Positions 8,469-17,711 of a stretch of 64,000 nt of DNA are shown piece by piece (positions within the stretch are counted from its first letter, which is position 1; each line of letters opens with the position of its first letter). This DNA is from Akkermansiaceae bacterium UBA5689. Lineage in GTDB: Bacteria; Verrucomicrobiota; Verrucomicrobiia; Verrucomicrobiales; Akkermansiaceae. Under the pieces are notes generated by a model. It did not search any database. It had not been told where the DNA came from and worked only from the letters and a program-made list of their open reading frames with translations. The position numbers and the translations under genes were made by a program. The stretch is from NCBI GenBank assembly GCA_002420305.1, contig DIHT01000149.1, positions 6,106 through 70,105 of the forward strand. The letters are read 5' to 3'.

Positions 8469-8512
8469 CAGGACGTTTCCTGGTTGGGTAGAAACGTTGC
8501 GTGCAGCGTTTC
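8469..8512. promoter_or_regulatory. Two dyads upstream of the sulfatase gene (operator candidates)
   Basis: CAGGA-CGTT-TCCTG (8469-8482) is a perfect inverted repeat. Nine bases on, GAAACGTTGC (8491-8500) and GCAGCGTTTC (8503-8512) face each other around GT with only one G-T mismatch. Both dyads contain an AAACG or CGTTT core, the kind of half-site bound by LacI-family regulators. The remaining sequence between 8444 and the sulfatase ATG at 8669 shows no gene. The second repeat could alternatively act as an RNA hairpin. Confidence 0.4.
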
Positions 8513-8668
8513 AGCAAGGTGCTGCAATCCGCCATGTGGGTCATGTCATCATGCGGGATCACCTTCCTCCGGGGATCGGCTTGAGCACGTCTGCCCATCA
8601 GCTAGTTTCGAAGAGAGTAGAGATGGACTCGCCACCTTCTCCTTTTATTTTCGGCCCAGAAAAGATTC

Positions 8669-10345
8669 ATGAATAAGAGTATCCTGATCCTTACGGGTTT
8701 CGCCCTCTCCGCCCTGATCGGCTGGGGAGCCCCCCAGCGGCCTAACATCCTTTTCATCATGTCGGACGATCACACCGCTCAGGCGGTTGGGGCCTACGCC
8801 ACAGTGCTCAAAGATCTCAATCCTACTCCGACCATCGATACCCTTGCTGCCGAGGGAATGACTTTTGACAACGCTTTCTGCACAAATGCCATTTGTACGC
8901 CGAGCCGAGCCTGTATCATCACAGGTCAGTATCCACACGTGAATGGAGTGTTCGACCTTCGGGGCAACATTCCGCCCGAGAAGCAGGCCCTGCCAATCCT
9001 CTTCCGCGAGGCTGGTTATCAAACAGCCATGATCGGGAAGTGGCACCTTAAGAAAGAACCGAATTTCGACTATTATAAGGTGCTCCCGGGCCAGGGAAAA
9101 TACTTTGACACCATGTTCCGCATTCAGGGCCCCAAGAAATGGCCGCAGAACACCATTACTCACGAGGGTCAGCACTCGTCCGATGCCATCACCGACTCCG
9201 CTCTCGACTGGTTCAGGAACAAACGAAACCCCGACAAGCCCTTCTTTGTCTGCCATCAGTACAAGGCTCCCCACGACTACTTTGAGAATGCGCCCCGCTA
9301 CCAGTCCTACCTCAGAGACGTGTCCATCCCCGAGCCTCCGACGCTCCATGATGTTCCCAAGGCTTTTGGCTCTATTGCCACCCGGGGGCATAACGATGAG
9401 CTCATGGCTCACATCGGGACCAGTATCGGTAAGCGTAACCCCCGCCGTTCCTACGCTGTCGACCTGAAGGAGCGGTTTCCGGAAGAGTTTCCCTCCGACT
9501 ATGATGTGGCGAGGTTGTCTGAGCGTGAGACCACCCGTCTTGCCTACCAAGCCTACCTTCGCAAATACCTCCGCTGCGTGAAGGGTGTAGATGATAATCT
9601 TAAGCGTCTCTTTGACTACCTCAGGGAGGAGGGGCTCTACGACAATACGGTCATCATCTATACTGGCGACCAAGGGTTCTGGCTCGGGGAAAACGATTAT
9701 CAGGACAAGCGCTGGGCCTACGATCCCTCCATGCGAATGCCCTTCATCGTTCGCCACCCCGGAAGTATCCGTGGTGGCACCCGCAGTGATGCCATCGTGG
9801 AAAATGTGGACTATCCTGCCCTCATGCTCGACTTCGCGGGAATTGCCCGTCCCAGTTCCATGCAGGGACGGTCCTTCAAGGCGATCTGCGAGACCGGCAA
9901 GGAACCTGCGGACTGGAAGACGGCTGCCTACTACCGCTACTGGATGCACATGGCGCACCACGATAATCCGGGGGAAATGGCCATCCGCACGAAGACGCAC
10001 AAGCTGATCTATTTCTATGGAGCGGACTATGAGGGCAAGAACCAGACCCCGCCCGCGTGGGAGCTCTACGACCTGGCCAACGACCCCGCAGAGCTTAACA
10101 ACGTCTACGATAACCCAGCCTACGCTCGGGTGCGCGAAGAGCTAAAGCAGCAGTTCTCCAGGCTACGTAGCGAGATCGGCGATGACGGCTCCCACTATCC
10201 TGCGTGCGAGAAGATCGTGCAGGAGTTCTGGGATTATGACGAGACTGACAGGAAAAAGGCGGTTGAGATCTCCCATCGGTTCAAGGTTCTTCGGGACGCC
10301 TCTCTTGAGAACAGGGGAGAAGAGGCGGCAAGTGGGAAGAATTAG
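8669..10345 (+). CDS. Exported type I sulfatase
   Basis: A 558-residue family S1 arylsulfatase-type enzyme that hydrolyses sulfate esters, probably on a polysaccharide or glycan outside the cytoplasm. A signal peptide covers about residues 1-20. The metal-binding start RPNILFIMSDDH follows, with the Asp pair at 33-34. The formylglycine motif is Cys76-T-P-S-R80, which needs a formylglycine-generating enzyme encoded elsewhere. GKWHLKK and YTGDQGFWLGE carry further conserved active-site residues, and the C-terminal third has the usual PPAWELYDLANDPAE segment. Two dyads upstream may be operators. A frameshifted sulfatase remnant lies 64 bases downstream. The exact substrate cannot be assigned from sequence. 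Confidence 0.93.
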   Translation: MNKSILILTGFALSALIGWGAPQRPNILFIMSDDHTAQAVGAYATVLKDLNPTPTIDTLAAEGMTFDNAFCTNAICTPSRACIITGQYPHVNGVFDLRGNIPPEKQALPILFREAGYQTAMIGKWHLKKEPNFDYYKVLPGQGKYFDTMFRIQGPKKWPQNTITHEGQHSSDAITDSALDWFRNKRNPDKPFFVCHQYKAPHDYFENAPRYQSYLRDVSIPEPPTLHDVPKAFGSIATRGHNDELMAHIGTSIGKRNPRRSYAVDLKERFPEEFPSDYDVARLSERETTRLAYQAYLRKYLRCVKGVDDNLKRLFDYLREEGLYDNTVIIYTGDQGFWLGENDYQDKRWAYDPSMRMPFIVRHPGSIRGGTRSDAIVENVDYPALMLDFAGIARPSSMQGRSFKAICETGKEPADWKTAAYYRYWMHMAHHDNPGEMAIRTKTHKLIYFYGADYEGKNQTPPAWELYDLANDPAELNNVYDNPAYARVREELKQQFSRLRSEIGDDGSHYPACEKIVQEFWDYDETDRKKAVEISHRFKVLRDASLENRGEEAASGKN

Positions 10346-10409
10346 GGATACAGGCTTACCGGGTTTTTCTGGAGGCGGCGGTCATTACAGATAAACTGAG
10401 AAGATCCTC

Positions 10410-11137
10410 ATGCATTGCGGGTTAGTAGTCTTTATCGCTGTGGTGCTGTGTTCTCCGCTGTTCGCCTCGCCTCGCCGCGCCCCAACGTTATCGTGGTAAT
10501 GACAGATGACCAAGGTTATGGGGACTTGGGCTGCCATGGAAACCCGGTCCTGAAGACACCGCACCTCGACAAATACAAGCGGGGTGAGGCGAGGCCGAAG
10601 AATATCGTTGGGTGGTACAGGCCTACCAAGGACAAGCGCCGGACGCTACTGGGCGAAGACCAGTGGAGTTGGCTTGAAGAGGAACTGAAGAAGCCCGCGG
10701 AGGTGCGGGTGATCGTGTCGAGCATTCAGGTGATTTCGTGGGAAAAGGGTATGGAGTGCTGGGGCAACATGCCGCACGAGCGTGAGCGGCTGTTCAAGCT
10801 GATCGAGACGACTGAGGCGAAGGGGGCGTTTTTTATCAGTGGGGATGTGCACTTCACGGAGCTGTCCATGGCGAAGGACGAGGGGCCTTACCCCCTCTAC
10901 GACCTGACCTCGAGCGGGCTGAACCAGTCACCTGGCAGAACGTGGTACACATCGGTGAATTCGTACCGCCTGCCAGGGAAGGTCTACCCGGGGCGGAACT
11001 TCGGACTTATCCAGATAGATGGGGCGGGGAAGGACACGACCATCACGCTGCAGGGTCGCAAGGAGTCCGGCGAGGTTGTGCACGAGGAGATCATACCGCT
11101 AAGTCGGCTGAGAATGGCCGGCCAGTCTGGACAATAA
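10410..11137 (+). pseudogene. Frameshifted sulfatase/PhoD-phosphatase chimera
   Basis: An ATG at 10410 encodes a good signal peptide ([20 protein letters not shown]) that runs into a stop at 10497-10499. The sulfatase start [21 protein letters not shown] lies in another frame. Three tandem TCGCC units at 10462-10476 sit at the junction; removing one restores an unbroken [12 protein letters not shown]. After PHLDK (near 10575) homology changes abruptly to the C-terminal part of a PhoD-like alkaline phosphatase: [27 protein letters not shown] and [12 protein letters not shown]. The sulfatase catalytic Cys region and most of the phosphatase N-terminus are missing. A TTG at 10415 would give an open frame but no sensible signal peptide. 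I judge it a decayed deletion fusion. Confidence 0.75.
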
Positions 11138-11266
11138 CTCCCCATTTCGTTCGCCAGGCTTGAAGGGAAACTCTCATTCGAAACCTCTGCCAGACAGCTG
11201 ACGAATCCTCGGCTTTGCGGTTGCAACGTCAGAAGTGGCACAGAGTTGGACAAGAGGGTCCAAACA

Positions 11267-11701
11267 TCAGACTCGGTGATAAGGCTCCCCGCGTTTGACA
11301 GTGTAGGCTCGGTAGAGCTGTTCAAGTAGGACCACCAGGGCCAGCTCATGCTGCATAGTCATGGTCGAGAGAGACCATATTTCGTCACATTGGTCGCGAA
11401 GCGCCGAAGAGTGGCCGTTGGCGCCTCCGATGAGAAACGCCACCTTCTTGATTCCGGGGCTGTTTTCTAATCGGGTCAGCCCTTCGCTGATCTCAAGAGT
11501 AGTCAGCTGCGAGCCTCTCTCATCGAGAGCGATCCGGTAGCTCTCCTTGCTTCGGGAGAGAAGTGAGGATGATTCGTCGTGCCCTTTCAGGAATTCAAGG
11601 TCGAGTGGCACGTAGTGCTTCAGTCTCCCGGTGTATTCCCGCACGCCTTCTCCTGCGTAGCCAAGCTTGGGCTTTCCGATAGCGAGGATTCGTAGTTTCA
11701 C
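11267..11701 (-). CDS. rlmH: 23S rRNA (pseudouridine-1915 N3)-methyltransferase
   Basis: RlmH is a SPOUT-class methyltransferase that modifies pseudouridine 1915 in helix 69 of 23S rRNA on the assembled 70S ribosome. The 144-residue product shows the family marks: an N-terminal LRILAIGKPK strand, LDERGSQL, the SAM-binding FLIGGANG, and the C-terminal knot WSLSTMTMQHELALVVLLEQLYRA ending GEPYHRV. Translation starts at a GTG. It lies 34 bases downstream of glyS on the same strand and is probably cotranscribed. Confidence 0.93.
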   Translation of the reverse strand: MKLRILAIGKPKLGYAGEGVREYTGRLKHYVPLDLEFLKGHDESSSLLSRSKESYRIALDERGSQLTTLEISEGLTRLENSPGIKKVAFLIGGANGHSSALRDQCDEIWSLSTMTMQHELALVVLLEQLYRAYTVKRGEPYHRV

Positions 11702-11735
11702 AGTGGACGAGCAGCAGAGCGCCTGAAGGGGCGCC

Positions 11736-13310
11736 CTATCTGATTTCTCTCAGGAGACGGGGCAGGAGGTCTGCAATGGCTACCCTTTCCTGTTCCATGG
11801 AGTCCCGGTGGCGAAGGGTTACGGTGCCTTTGAGTTCCGGGTCTTCCTCCCCGAGGGTTTCAAAGTCCACGGTGATACAGAATGGGGTGCCGACTTCGTC
11901 CTGGCGTCGGTAGCGCCGGCCAACTGCTCCGGTTTCGTCATAGAAGACGTGCATGAAGCTTCCCAGTTCCTCCTGAATTTCCCTGCTGATTCTCACCTGA
12001 TCCTCATTCTTTTTCAGAAGGGGAAAAATAGCCGCCTTGATTGGAGCGATTTTTGGATTAAGGCGCATGACGGTGCGGGTCTCGGTTTTCCCCTTGGTGT
12101 CGACAACGTCCTCTTCATCAAAGGCCTCGCAGAGCAGAGCAAGGACCGTACGGTCACATCCGGCAGAAGGCTCTACTACATGGGGAATGAACTTTTCCTT
12201 GGTGGTTTCGTCGAAATATTCAATCGGTTTTCCGGAGTGTTCCTGATGCTTGGAGAGATCGTAGTTTGTGCGGTAGGCCACACCTTCAAGCTCCTGACAA
12301 CCGAACGGAAAATCGAATTCGATGTCGTAGGTTTTCTCGGAGTAGTGTGCGCGTTCTCCGTCAGGGACATCGAGGACATGCAGTTTTTCTCGAGGGAGGC
12401 CGATGTCTTCGTAGAAGGAGAGTCTGTTCTCAAGCCACTCGTCCGTCAGACGTAACCCATCCCCGGGTCGACAGAAGTATTCGATTTCCATCTGTTCAAA
12501 TTCCCGGGACCGAAACGTGAAATTACGAGGGTTGATCTCATTTCGGAACGCCTTGCCGATCTGGGCGATACCGAAGGGCACTTTCATCCGGGAGGTATCC
12601 AGAACATTCTTGAACTGAGTGAAGATGGATTGTGCGGTTTCCGGCCGCAGGTAGGCGACAGCATTGGGATCATCTTCGCTGGAGGATGCTCCCATCTGGG
12701 TCTTGAACATGAGGTTGAATTCCCGGGCCTCCGTCAGGAGAGATCCATTTTCAGGGTTGAAACTCGTTGTGTTTTCCTCCTGAGAAGTGGTTTCCCCCTG
12801 AAGTTCCAGAGTCTTTGGAGAAAGCGACTTGTTGGGGTGGAACTGGGCATAGTACTGACGGGCCGTCTTCCGTGCCTTGTTCTCGTTCTGACCTTCGCGG
12901 AGAAGAACCGCAAACCTGCGCTCCACGGTCCATTCTCCCTCTGATGCTCCGCTGTAGTGATAGGCGGTGCCGCTCTGGGGTTCAATCTGGTCCGCTCGCA
13001 GGCGGGCCTTGCTGAGGAGGCAGTCACACATCGGGTCCGAAAACCCACCGACATGCCCCGAGGCCGTGAGAACGGCCTGATGGGTCAGGATGGACCCGTC
13101 CAAGCCCACAATATCCTCTCGCTCCTGAACGTTACGGCGCCACCAGTAGTCCTTGAGGTTTCGTTTGACCTCTACCCCCAGAGGGCCGTAGTCCCAGCAC
13201 CCATTGAGGCCCCCGTAGAGCTCGGCAGATTGATAGATAAATCCTCGTCGCTTGCACAGGGAGACGATCTTCTCCATGCGTTCCGGATCGGTATATTCTT
13301 TGTCAGCCAT
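11736..13310 (-). CDS. glyS: Glycyl-tRNA synthetase, homodimeric type
   Basis: This 524-residue class II enzyme charges tRNA-Gly and is the single-chain alpha2 type, not the alpha2beta2 GlyQS type. I chose the ATG at 13310 (MADKEYTDPERMEKIV) because the family fold begins there with RRGFIYQSAELYGGLNG and CWDYGPLGVEVKRN; the frame is open further upstream but not conserved. Motif 2 is in GKAFRNEINPRNFTFRSREF, then QMEIEYF, and the C-terminal anticodon-binding domain follows. It is divergent from xseA and shares a 143-base intergenic region that holds a large inverted repeat. Confidence 0.95.
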   Translation of the reverse strand: MADKEYTDPERMEKIVSLCKRRGFIYQSAELYGGLNGCWDYGPLGVEVKRNLKDYWWRRNVQEREDIVGLDGSILTHQAVLTASGHVGGFSDPMCDCLLSKARLRADQIEPQSGTAYHYSGASEGEWTVERRFAVLLREGQNENKARKTARQYYAQFHPNKSLSPKTLELQGETTSQEENTTSFNPENGSLLTEAREFNLMFKTQMGASSSEDDPNAVAYLRPETAQSIFTQFKNVLDTSRMKVPFGIAQIGKAFRNEINPRNFTFRSREFEQMEIEYFCRPGDGLRLTDEWLENRLSFYEDIGLPREKLHVLDVPDGERAHYSEKTYDIEFDFPFGCQELEGVAYRTNYDLSKHQEHSGKPIEYFDETTKEKFIPHVVEPSAGCDRTVLALLCEAFDEEDVVDTKGKTETRTVMRLNPKIAPIKAAIFPLLKKNEDQVRISREIQEELGSFMHVFYDETGAVGRRYRRQDEVGTPFCITVDFETLGEEDPELKGTVTLRHRDSMEQERVAIADLLPRLLREIR

Positions 13311-13401
13311 ATTTTCGCTGGGTGCGGTGGGCCGCGATGGAAGCGCCCGGCAGGCAGTTTGGCAAGGAATTGAGAAGCTCCCGAGGCGGGAAGTCCCTGT
13401 C

Positions 13402-13441
13402 TGACAGAGAATTTTCCCTCCATATTGGGAAAACTCTGTCA
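13402..13441. promoter_or_regulatory. Large inverted repeat between glyS and xseA
   Basis: TGACAGAG (13402-13409) and TTTTCCC (13412-13418), split by AA, are mirrored by GGGAAAA (13427-13433) and CTCTGTCA (13434-13441) around the 8-base loop TCCATATT. That gives 15 perfect pairs with one 2-base bulge. It ends 12 bases before the xseA ATG and lies about 90 bases upstream of glyS. It could be an operator for a dimeric regulator, or in RNA a hairpin that hides the xseA ribosome binding region. No T tract argues against simple termination. Confidence 0.6.
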
Positions 13442-13453
13442 TATCATGCGAAT

Positions 13454-14830
13454 ATGCGTCTGCAGGAGAGGGGACACCAGTATCAGCGCGGGGATGACGG
13501 GGTCATGTCAGTGAGCAGGTTGGTCCGGCGTATGAAGAACATCCTCGAGATTGAGATTGGGGATGTCTGGGTAGAGGGTGAGGTATCGAACCTACGGAAA
13601 CAGGGAAATGGGCATTTTTATTTTTCAGTTAAGGACGATAAGGCTCAATTGGCGTGTGCGGCATTCAACGCGGAGAGGCGGTGTTCCGGTCACGAGGCAT
13701 TACAAGATGGAGCTCGGGTAAGGGTCCTAGGGGAGGTCACGATCTATGAAGCACGAGGTCAGGCCCAGCTGATCGTGAAGCGGGTTCAGCCAGCGGGAGT
13801 TGGGGAGCTGCAGGCCCGTTTTGAAGAGTTGAAGAAGAAGCTTCATACGGAGGGGCTGTTTGCAGAAGAGTTGAAGAAGCCTCTTCCTGGTTTCCCACGG
13901 GTTATTGGCCTGATTACCTCAGCCAGCGGCGCGGCCTTGCAGGACATGGTGAGTGTGCTGACCCGGCGGGCACCATGGGTAAAGGCGGTTCTTTTCCCCG
14001 TAGCTGTGCAGGGCGGTGGAGCTGCTCCCGGCATCGCACGCGCAATCAGGATGATGAGCGAACCGGAAAATCATGGGCTTCCGAGGTGTGACGTGGTGGT
14101 CGTGGGTCGGGGAGGGGGGTCGCTGGAGGACCTGTGGAACTTCAATGAGGAAGAAGTGGCGCGGGCGATTGCGAATTGCTCAATTCCGATCGTTTCGGCG
14201 GTCGGACATGAGATTGATTTCACAATTGCAGATTTTGTCGCGGATCTACGGGCGCCGACCCCGAGTGCTGCAGCGGAGCTGATTGTCCCTGATGAACGTG
14301 AATTACGGAATAAGTTGCAGCGGCTGAGGGATGGTCTTCAAAGGCCGGTTCACGCTAAAATCAGGTCTTCCCAGGAACTTATCCGCTTTGCGAGACGGGG
14401 CGTTCTCGCTCACGATTCACAGCGCGTGCTGCGGGAACCTATCCTCAGGGCAGATGAGGTAGCCGCGACGATGAGAAGGCTGGTGGCCGACCGGATCTCA
14501 GCCCGAGAGCAGCGGATCTCCGACAGAAGAACGGTTTGGAAGGCCCGGCACCCTCGTCTGGTTGTTGAGAGAAGAGTGGAGGGGATCCGGCAATTCCGCC
14601 TCCGCTACTCCCAGCAGGCCCGCCACTGCCTCCAGAGTGCATTCCAGAGAATGGAGCGTTTACGCCAGTTGGTAAGAACTCTGGGGCCTGAATCGGCTTT
14701 CGAAAGAGGGTTTTCGATCACAATGAGCAAAAGTGGCACTCTTGTCACGGATCCTGAGCAAGTTGAGAATGGCGATCAGCTGGTCACCCGTGTTGCGGGA
14801 GGAACGATCGAGAGTGAGGTGGTGAAGTAA
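13454..14830 (+). CDS. xseA: Exodeoxyribonuclease VII large subunit
   Basis: Catalytic subunit of exonuclease VII, which degrades single-stranded DNA to short oligonucleotides in repair. The 458-residue protein has the N-terminal OB-fold ([15 protein letters not shown], then [22 protein letters not shown]) and the catalytic domain with [33 protein letters not shown] and [19 protein letters not shown], followed by the helical C-terminal arm. I prefer the ATG at 13454; a second in-frame ATG at 13505 starts directly at the conserved part. The small subunit gene xseB, often adjacent, is not here; the next gene is sucC. Confidence 0.95.
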   Translation: MRLQERGHQYQRGDDGVMSVSRLVRRMKNILEIEIGDVWVEGEVSNLRKQGNGHFYFSVKDDKAQLACAAFNAERRCSGHEALQDGARVRVLGEVTIYEARGQAQLIVKRVQPAGVGELQARFEELKKKLHTEGLFAEELKKPLPGFPRVIGLITSASGAALQDMVSVLTRRAPWVKAVLFPVAVQGGGAAPGIARAIRMMSEPENHGLPRCDVVVVGRGGGSLEDLWNFNEEEVARAIANCSIPIVSAVGHEIDFTIADFVADLRAPTPSAAAELIVPDERELRNKLQRLRDGLQRPVHAKIRSSQELIRFARRGVLAHDSQRVLREPILRADEVAATMRRLVADRISAREQRISDRRTVWKARHPRLVVERRVEGIRQFRLRYSQQARHCLQSAFQRMERLRQLVRTLGPESAFERGFSITMSKSGTLVTDPEQVENGDQLVTRVAGGTIESEVVK

Positions 14831-14903
14831 CTTAGAGCCGTTCTGCGCTCATGCAGCCTTGACCGGATCGAGAGTGGCTCATACGTTCCGCGCCGACCGC
14901 GTC

Positions 14904-16085
14904 ATGAATATCCACGAGTATCAGGCTAAGATTCTCTTCGATCAGTTTTCGGTCCCAAACCCCCGGGGGAAGGTAGCGGGCACACCTGAGGAGGCTGCTG
15001 CTGCGGCTCATGAGCTGGGTGGAGATCGGGTCGTAGTGAAATCGCAGGTTCATGCCGGGGGCCGGGGAAAGGGCACATTTAAGAGCGGATTTCAGGGAGG
15101 AGTCCATCTGGTGCCTCCCGCAGAGGTGTCAGAAGTTGCAGGTAAGATGCTGGGGGAGGTCCTTGTGACGAAGCAGACTGGTGAGGATGGCCGGCTGGTG
15201 CGGAAGGTCATGGTGGGAGAAGCTGTTGATGTGGCACATGAGTATTACCTCGCCATTCTCATGGATCGTGCGACGTGCTGTCCGGTGATTGTAGCCTCTA
15301 CCGAAGGGGGCATGGACATCGAGGAAGTCGCGGAAAGTCAGCCAGATCGGATTCTAAGGGAGCATATTCACCCGCTGATGGGGTTACAGCCTTACGAGAT
15401 CCGCAAACTTACTGCCGGACTCGGCTTCGAGGGAGAGGAGGCCAAAAAGTTTGGCAAGCTCCTGAGGAACCTCTATCGGCTTTTCCTCGAATCGGACTGC
15501 TCGATGGTGGAGATCAATCCACTTGTGAAGACTACCGATGGGCAAGTCCTCGCCCTCGATGCGAAGTTCAACTTTGACGACAATGCGCTCTATCGTCATC
15601 CGGAGATTGTGGAGTTCCGGGACACCGGTGAGGAAGATCCCCGGGAGGTGGAAGCATCGAAACACGACCTCAACTACATCGGCCTTGATGGCAACATCGC
15701 CTGCCTGGTCAATGGTGCGGGACTGGCAATGGCTACGATGGATATTATCAAGCATCATGGGGGCGAACCCGCCAACTTTCTTGACGTAGGAGGGGGTGCG
15801 TCTCAGGAGCAGGTTGCTACGGCCTTCAAGATCATTCTCTCGGATGAGGCGGTTAAGGCGATCCTCGTTAATATCTTTGGAGGGATCATGGACTGCGACG
15901 TCATTGCTCATGGGGTAGTGGCAGCATGCAAGGAGGTTGGACTTCCTATCCCGCTTGTGGTCCGGTTGGAGGGAAATAACGTGGCGGCAGGCAAGGCGAC
16001 CCTGGCGGCTAGTGGCCTCAACATTATTCCTGCTGATGATCTGGCGGATGCAGCTGGCAAGGCAGTATCTGCAATCAATGAGTGA
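14904..16085 (+). CDS. sucC: Succinyl-CoA ligase, beta subunit
   Basis: With SucD it interconverts succinyl-CoA and succinate with ATP or GTP formation in the TCA cycle. The 393-residue protein begins [12 protein letters not shown], the canonical start, which fixes the ATG at 14904. The ATP-grasp domain includes [14 protein letters not shown] (about 45-60), [11 protein letters not shown] and [11 protein letters not shown]. The C-terminal flavodoxin-like domain shows [24 protein letters not shown] and [11 protein letters not shown]. sucD follows after 27 bases, the usual sucCD order. Confidence 0.97.
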   Translation: MNIHEYQAKILFDQFSVPNPRGKVAGTPEEAAAAAHELGGDRVVVKSQVHAGGRGKGTFKSGFQGGVHLVPPAEVSEVAGKMLGEVLVTKQTGEDGRLVRKVMVGEAVDVAHEYYLAILMDRATCCPVIVASTEGGMDIEEVAESQPDRILREHIHPLMGLQPYEIRKLTAGLGFEGEEAKKFGKLLRNLYRLFLESDCSMVEINPLVKTTDGQVLALDAKFNFDDNALYRHPEIVEFRDTGEEDPREVEASKHDLNYIGLDGNIACLVNGAGLAMATMDIIKHHGGEPANFLDVGGGASQEQVATAFKIILSDEAVKAILVNIFGGIMDCDVIAHGVVAACKEVGLPIPLVVRLEGNNVAAGKATLAASGLNIIPADDLADAAGKAVSAINE

Positions 16086-16112
16086 AATTCACTAACCTGA
16101 GATTTTAAAGGG

Positions 16113-17024
16113 ATGGCAATTCTTGTAGATGAAAGCACGAAAGTCGTGGTGCAGGGCATCACGGGGGGATTTGGAGGGCGTCATGCTCAGCTGAGTCTGG
16201 ACTATGGAACGCAACTGGTCGCGGGTGTGACTCCCGGAAAGGGGGGACAGGTATTCGAGCATGGAGATCATAAGGTCCCGGTGTTTGATACCGTAGAGCA
16301 GGCTGTGAGAGAAACCGGAGCCACGGCCTCCGCGATCTTCGTTCCGCCGGCCTTTGCGGGCGATGCGATTCTGGAGAGTGTCGATGCAGGGGTTGCACTG
16401 GTCGTTGCCATCACAGAGGGAATTCCCGTGAGGGATATGATGAAGGTCAAGGCTACGATGGCGGGGACAGAAGGGGTCCGACTGGTCGGTCCCAACTGCC
16501 CCGGAATCGTGACTCCGGGCCGGGGCGAAGATTCACACGGGGGCTGCCGTATCGGAATTGCGCCCGGCTATATCCACAAGAGGGGTCGGGTTGGAATCGT
16601 ATCAAGATCGGGAACGCTCACTTATGAGGCAGTATGGCAGACCACCCAGCGGGGATACGGGCAGAGTACCTGCGTTGGTATTGGAGGTGATCCTATCAAT
16701 GGAACCTCCCACCTCGATACCCTTCAGCTGTTCAATGATGACGAAGAGACCGAGGCGATCATCATGATCGGTGAGATCGGAGGCTCTGCTGAAGAAGAGG
16801 CAGCGGAATGGGTAAGCAGGAATTGCAAGAAGCCTGTTGCGGCATTTATTGCAGGTGCGACAGCTCCTCCGGGGCGTCGGATGGGCCATGCGGGAGCCAT
16901 CGTCTCTGGCGGCAAGGGAACGGCTCAGGCAAAGAAGGAGGCTCTTCGTGCTGCAGGTATCGCGGTGGCAGAAACTCCTGCCGAGATAGGGGAAGCTTTG
17001 GTGGAGGCTACCGGCTGGGCCTAA
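16113..17024 (+). CDS. sucD: Succinyl-CoA ligase, alpha subunit
   Basis: A 303-residue subunit that binds CoA and carries the phosphohistidine. The N-terminal CoA-binding Rossmann domain has [17 protein letters not shown] and [22 protein letters not shown] and [17 protein letters not shown] follow. The active-site histidine is in [14 protein letters not shown]. Two residues differ from the commonest form (GGFGGRH where many have GKQGTFH), but this variation occurs in the family. The stop is only 9 bases from the convergent ispF stop, leaving no room for separate terminators. Confidence 0.97.
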   Translation: MAILVDESTKVVVQGITGGFGGRHAQLSLDYGTQLVAGVTPGKGGQVFEHGDHKVPVFDTVEQAVRETGATASAIFVPPAFAGDAILESVDAGVALVVAITEGIPVRDMMKVKATMAGTEGVRLVGPNCPGIVTPGRGEDSHGGCRIGIAPGYIHKRGRVGIVSRSGTLTYEAVWQTTQRGYGQSTCVGIGGDPINGTSHLDTLQLFNDDEETEAIIMIGEIGGSAEEEAAEWVSRNCKKPVAAFIAGATAPPGRRMGHAGAIVSGGKGTAQAKKEALRAAGIAVAETPAEIGEALVEATGWA

Positions 17025-17033
17025 GCAACTCTT

Positions 17034-17507
17034 CTAGCAGGTAACCGAAGCAACGGCCATCGCGGCCATGCCTTCCCCGCGCCCCACAAACCCCATCCGT
17101 TCATTGGTGGTGGCTTTGATTCCGATGAGAGCAGGCTGAAGACCGAGGGCGTCCGCGATCTTACTCTGCATGCTCTCACGATAAGGGAGGATCTTGGGTG
17201 CCTCAGCAATCAGGGTGCTGTCGATATTCACAATTTCGGCATCATTCTCTTCTGCGAGAGCCCGGCACTTTTGTAAAATCTGGAGGCTCGAAATTCCCTC
17301 GATAGAGGGGTCAGTCGGAGGAAAATAATAGCCAATATCTGGAAGGCCAAGAGCTCCGAGCACTGCATCTGCGATGGCGTGAGAAAGGACGTCAGCATCG
17401 GAGTGGCCCTGAAGGCCATGAGAATGGGGAATAGTAATACCTCCAAGAATCAAGGGTCGATTCGTAGCAAACTGATGGACGTCATATCCAATGCCAACAC
17501 GGTTCAT
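17034..17507 (-). CDS. ispF: 2-C-methyl-D-erythritol 2,4-cyclodiphosphate synthase
   Basis: IspF cyclises the CDP-ME phosphate intermediate of the MEP isoprenoid pathway, releasing CMP. The 157-residue protein starts MNRVGIGYDVHQF, whose Asp-x-His binds the zinc. The third zinc ligand lies in GHSDADVLSHAIADA, and IKATTNERMGFVGRGEG is the C-terminal CMP-site signature. I chose the ATG at 17507 on this alignment. It is the last gene of a minus-strand series (gmk, coaC, coaB, the phosphatase, ispF) but is separated from the phosphatase by 204 bases. Confidence 0.96.
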   Translation of the reverse strand: MNRVGIGYDVHQFATNRPLILGGITIPHSHGLQGHSDADVLSHAIADAVLGALGLPDIGYYFPPTDPSIEGISSLQILQKCRALAEENDAEIVNIDSTLIAEAPKILPYRESMQSKIADALGLQPALIGIKATTNERMGFVGRGEGMAAMAVASVTC

Positions 17508-17660
17508 GATCTTGAGGATTCGGACAAGGTGAGGAAGGGAGCATCGCCGTCTTGGGCCCAATCCCTGTGCAGTCCATCGCAGACCGAAACCGGGAGCAAG
17601 GGGGAAACAGGCCCGAAGGCTTCTTTTGTTCTCTGAGCAGAAGTAAGGGTAATGTCTCTC

Positions 17661-17693
17661 CTGGGCCTTTCACTGGGTTCGGCGGTGGCCCAG
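17661..17693. repeat. Inverted repeat in the phosphatase-ispF gap
   Basis: CTGGGCC (17661-17667) and GGCCCAG (17687-17693) form a perfect 7-bp stem with a 19-base loop. It lies within the 204-base stretch 17508-17711, which has no convincing gene. A smaller stem, AGGCC-CGAA-GGCTT, sits near 17609 on the + strand and is followed by a short T run. These may attenuate or terminate transcription before ispF. No known riboswitch class could be supported. Confidence 0.4.
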
Positions 17694-17711
17694 CTCCTCC
17701 TGCTGGCGTTA

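Noticed and set aside
8645..10000. A 451-residue open frame antisense to the sulfatase
   Set aside because: The opposite strand encodes a sulfatase with all its motifs. The antisense frame has no recognisable domain and follows from codon bias.
10415..11137. TTG-started intact 240-residue protein
   Set aside because: It would ignore the excellent signal peptide starting at 10410 in the other frame, and it lacks the catalytic parts of both parent enzymes. I treat the locus as a decayed chimera.
17540..17700. Possible glycine-type or other riboswitch before ispF
   Set aside because: Short matches to GGAGAGA and a CAG-AAAAG stretch exist, but the ordered core of a glycine aptamer is absent and ispF is not a usual target.
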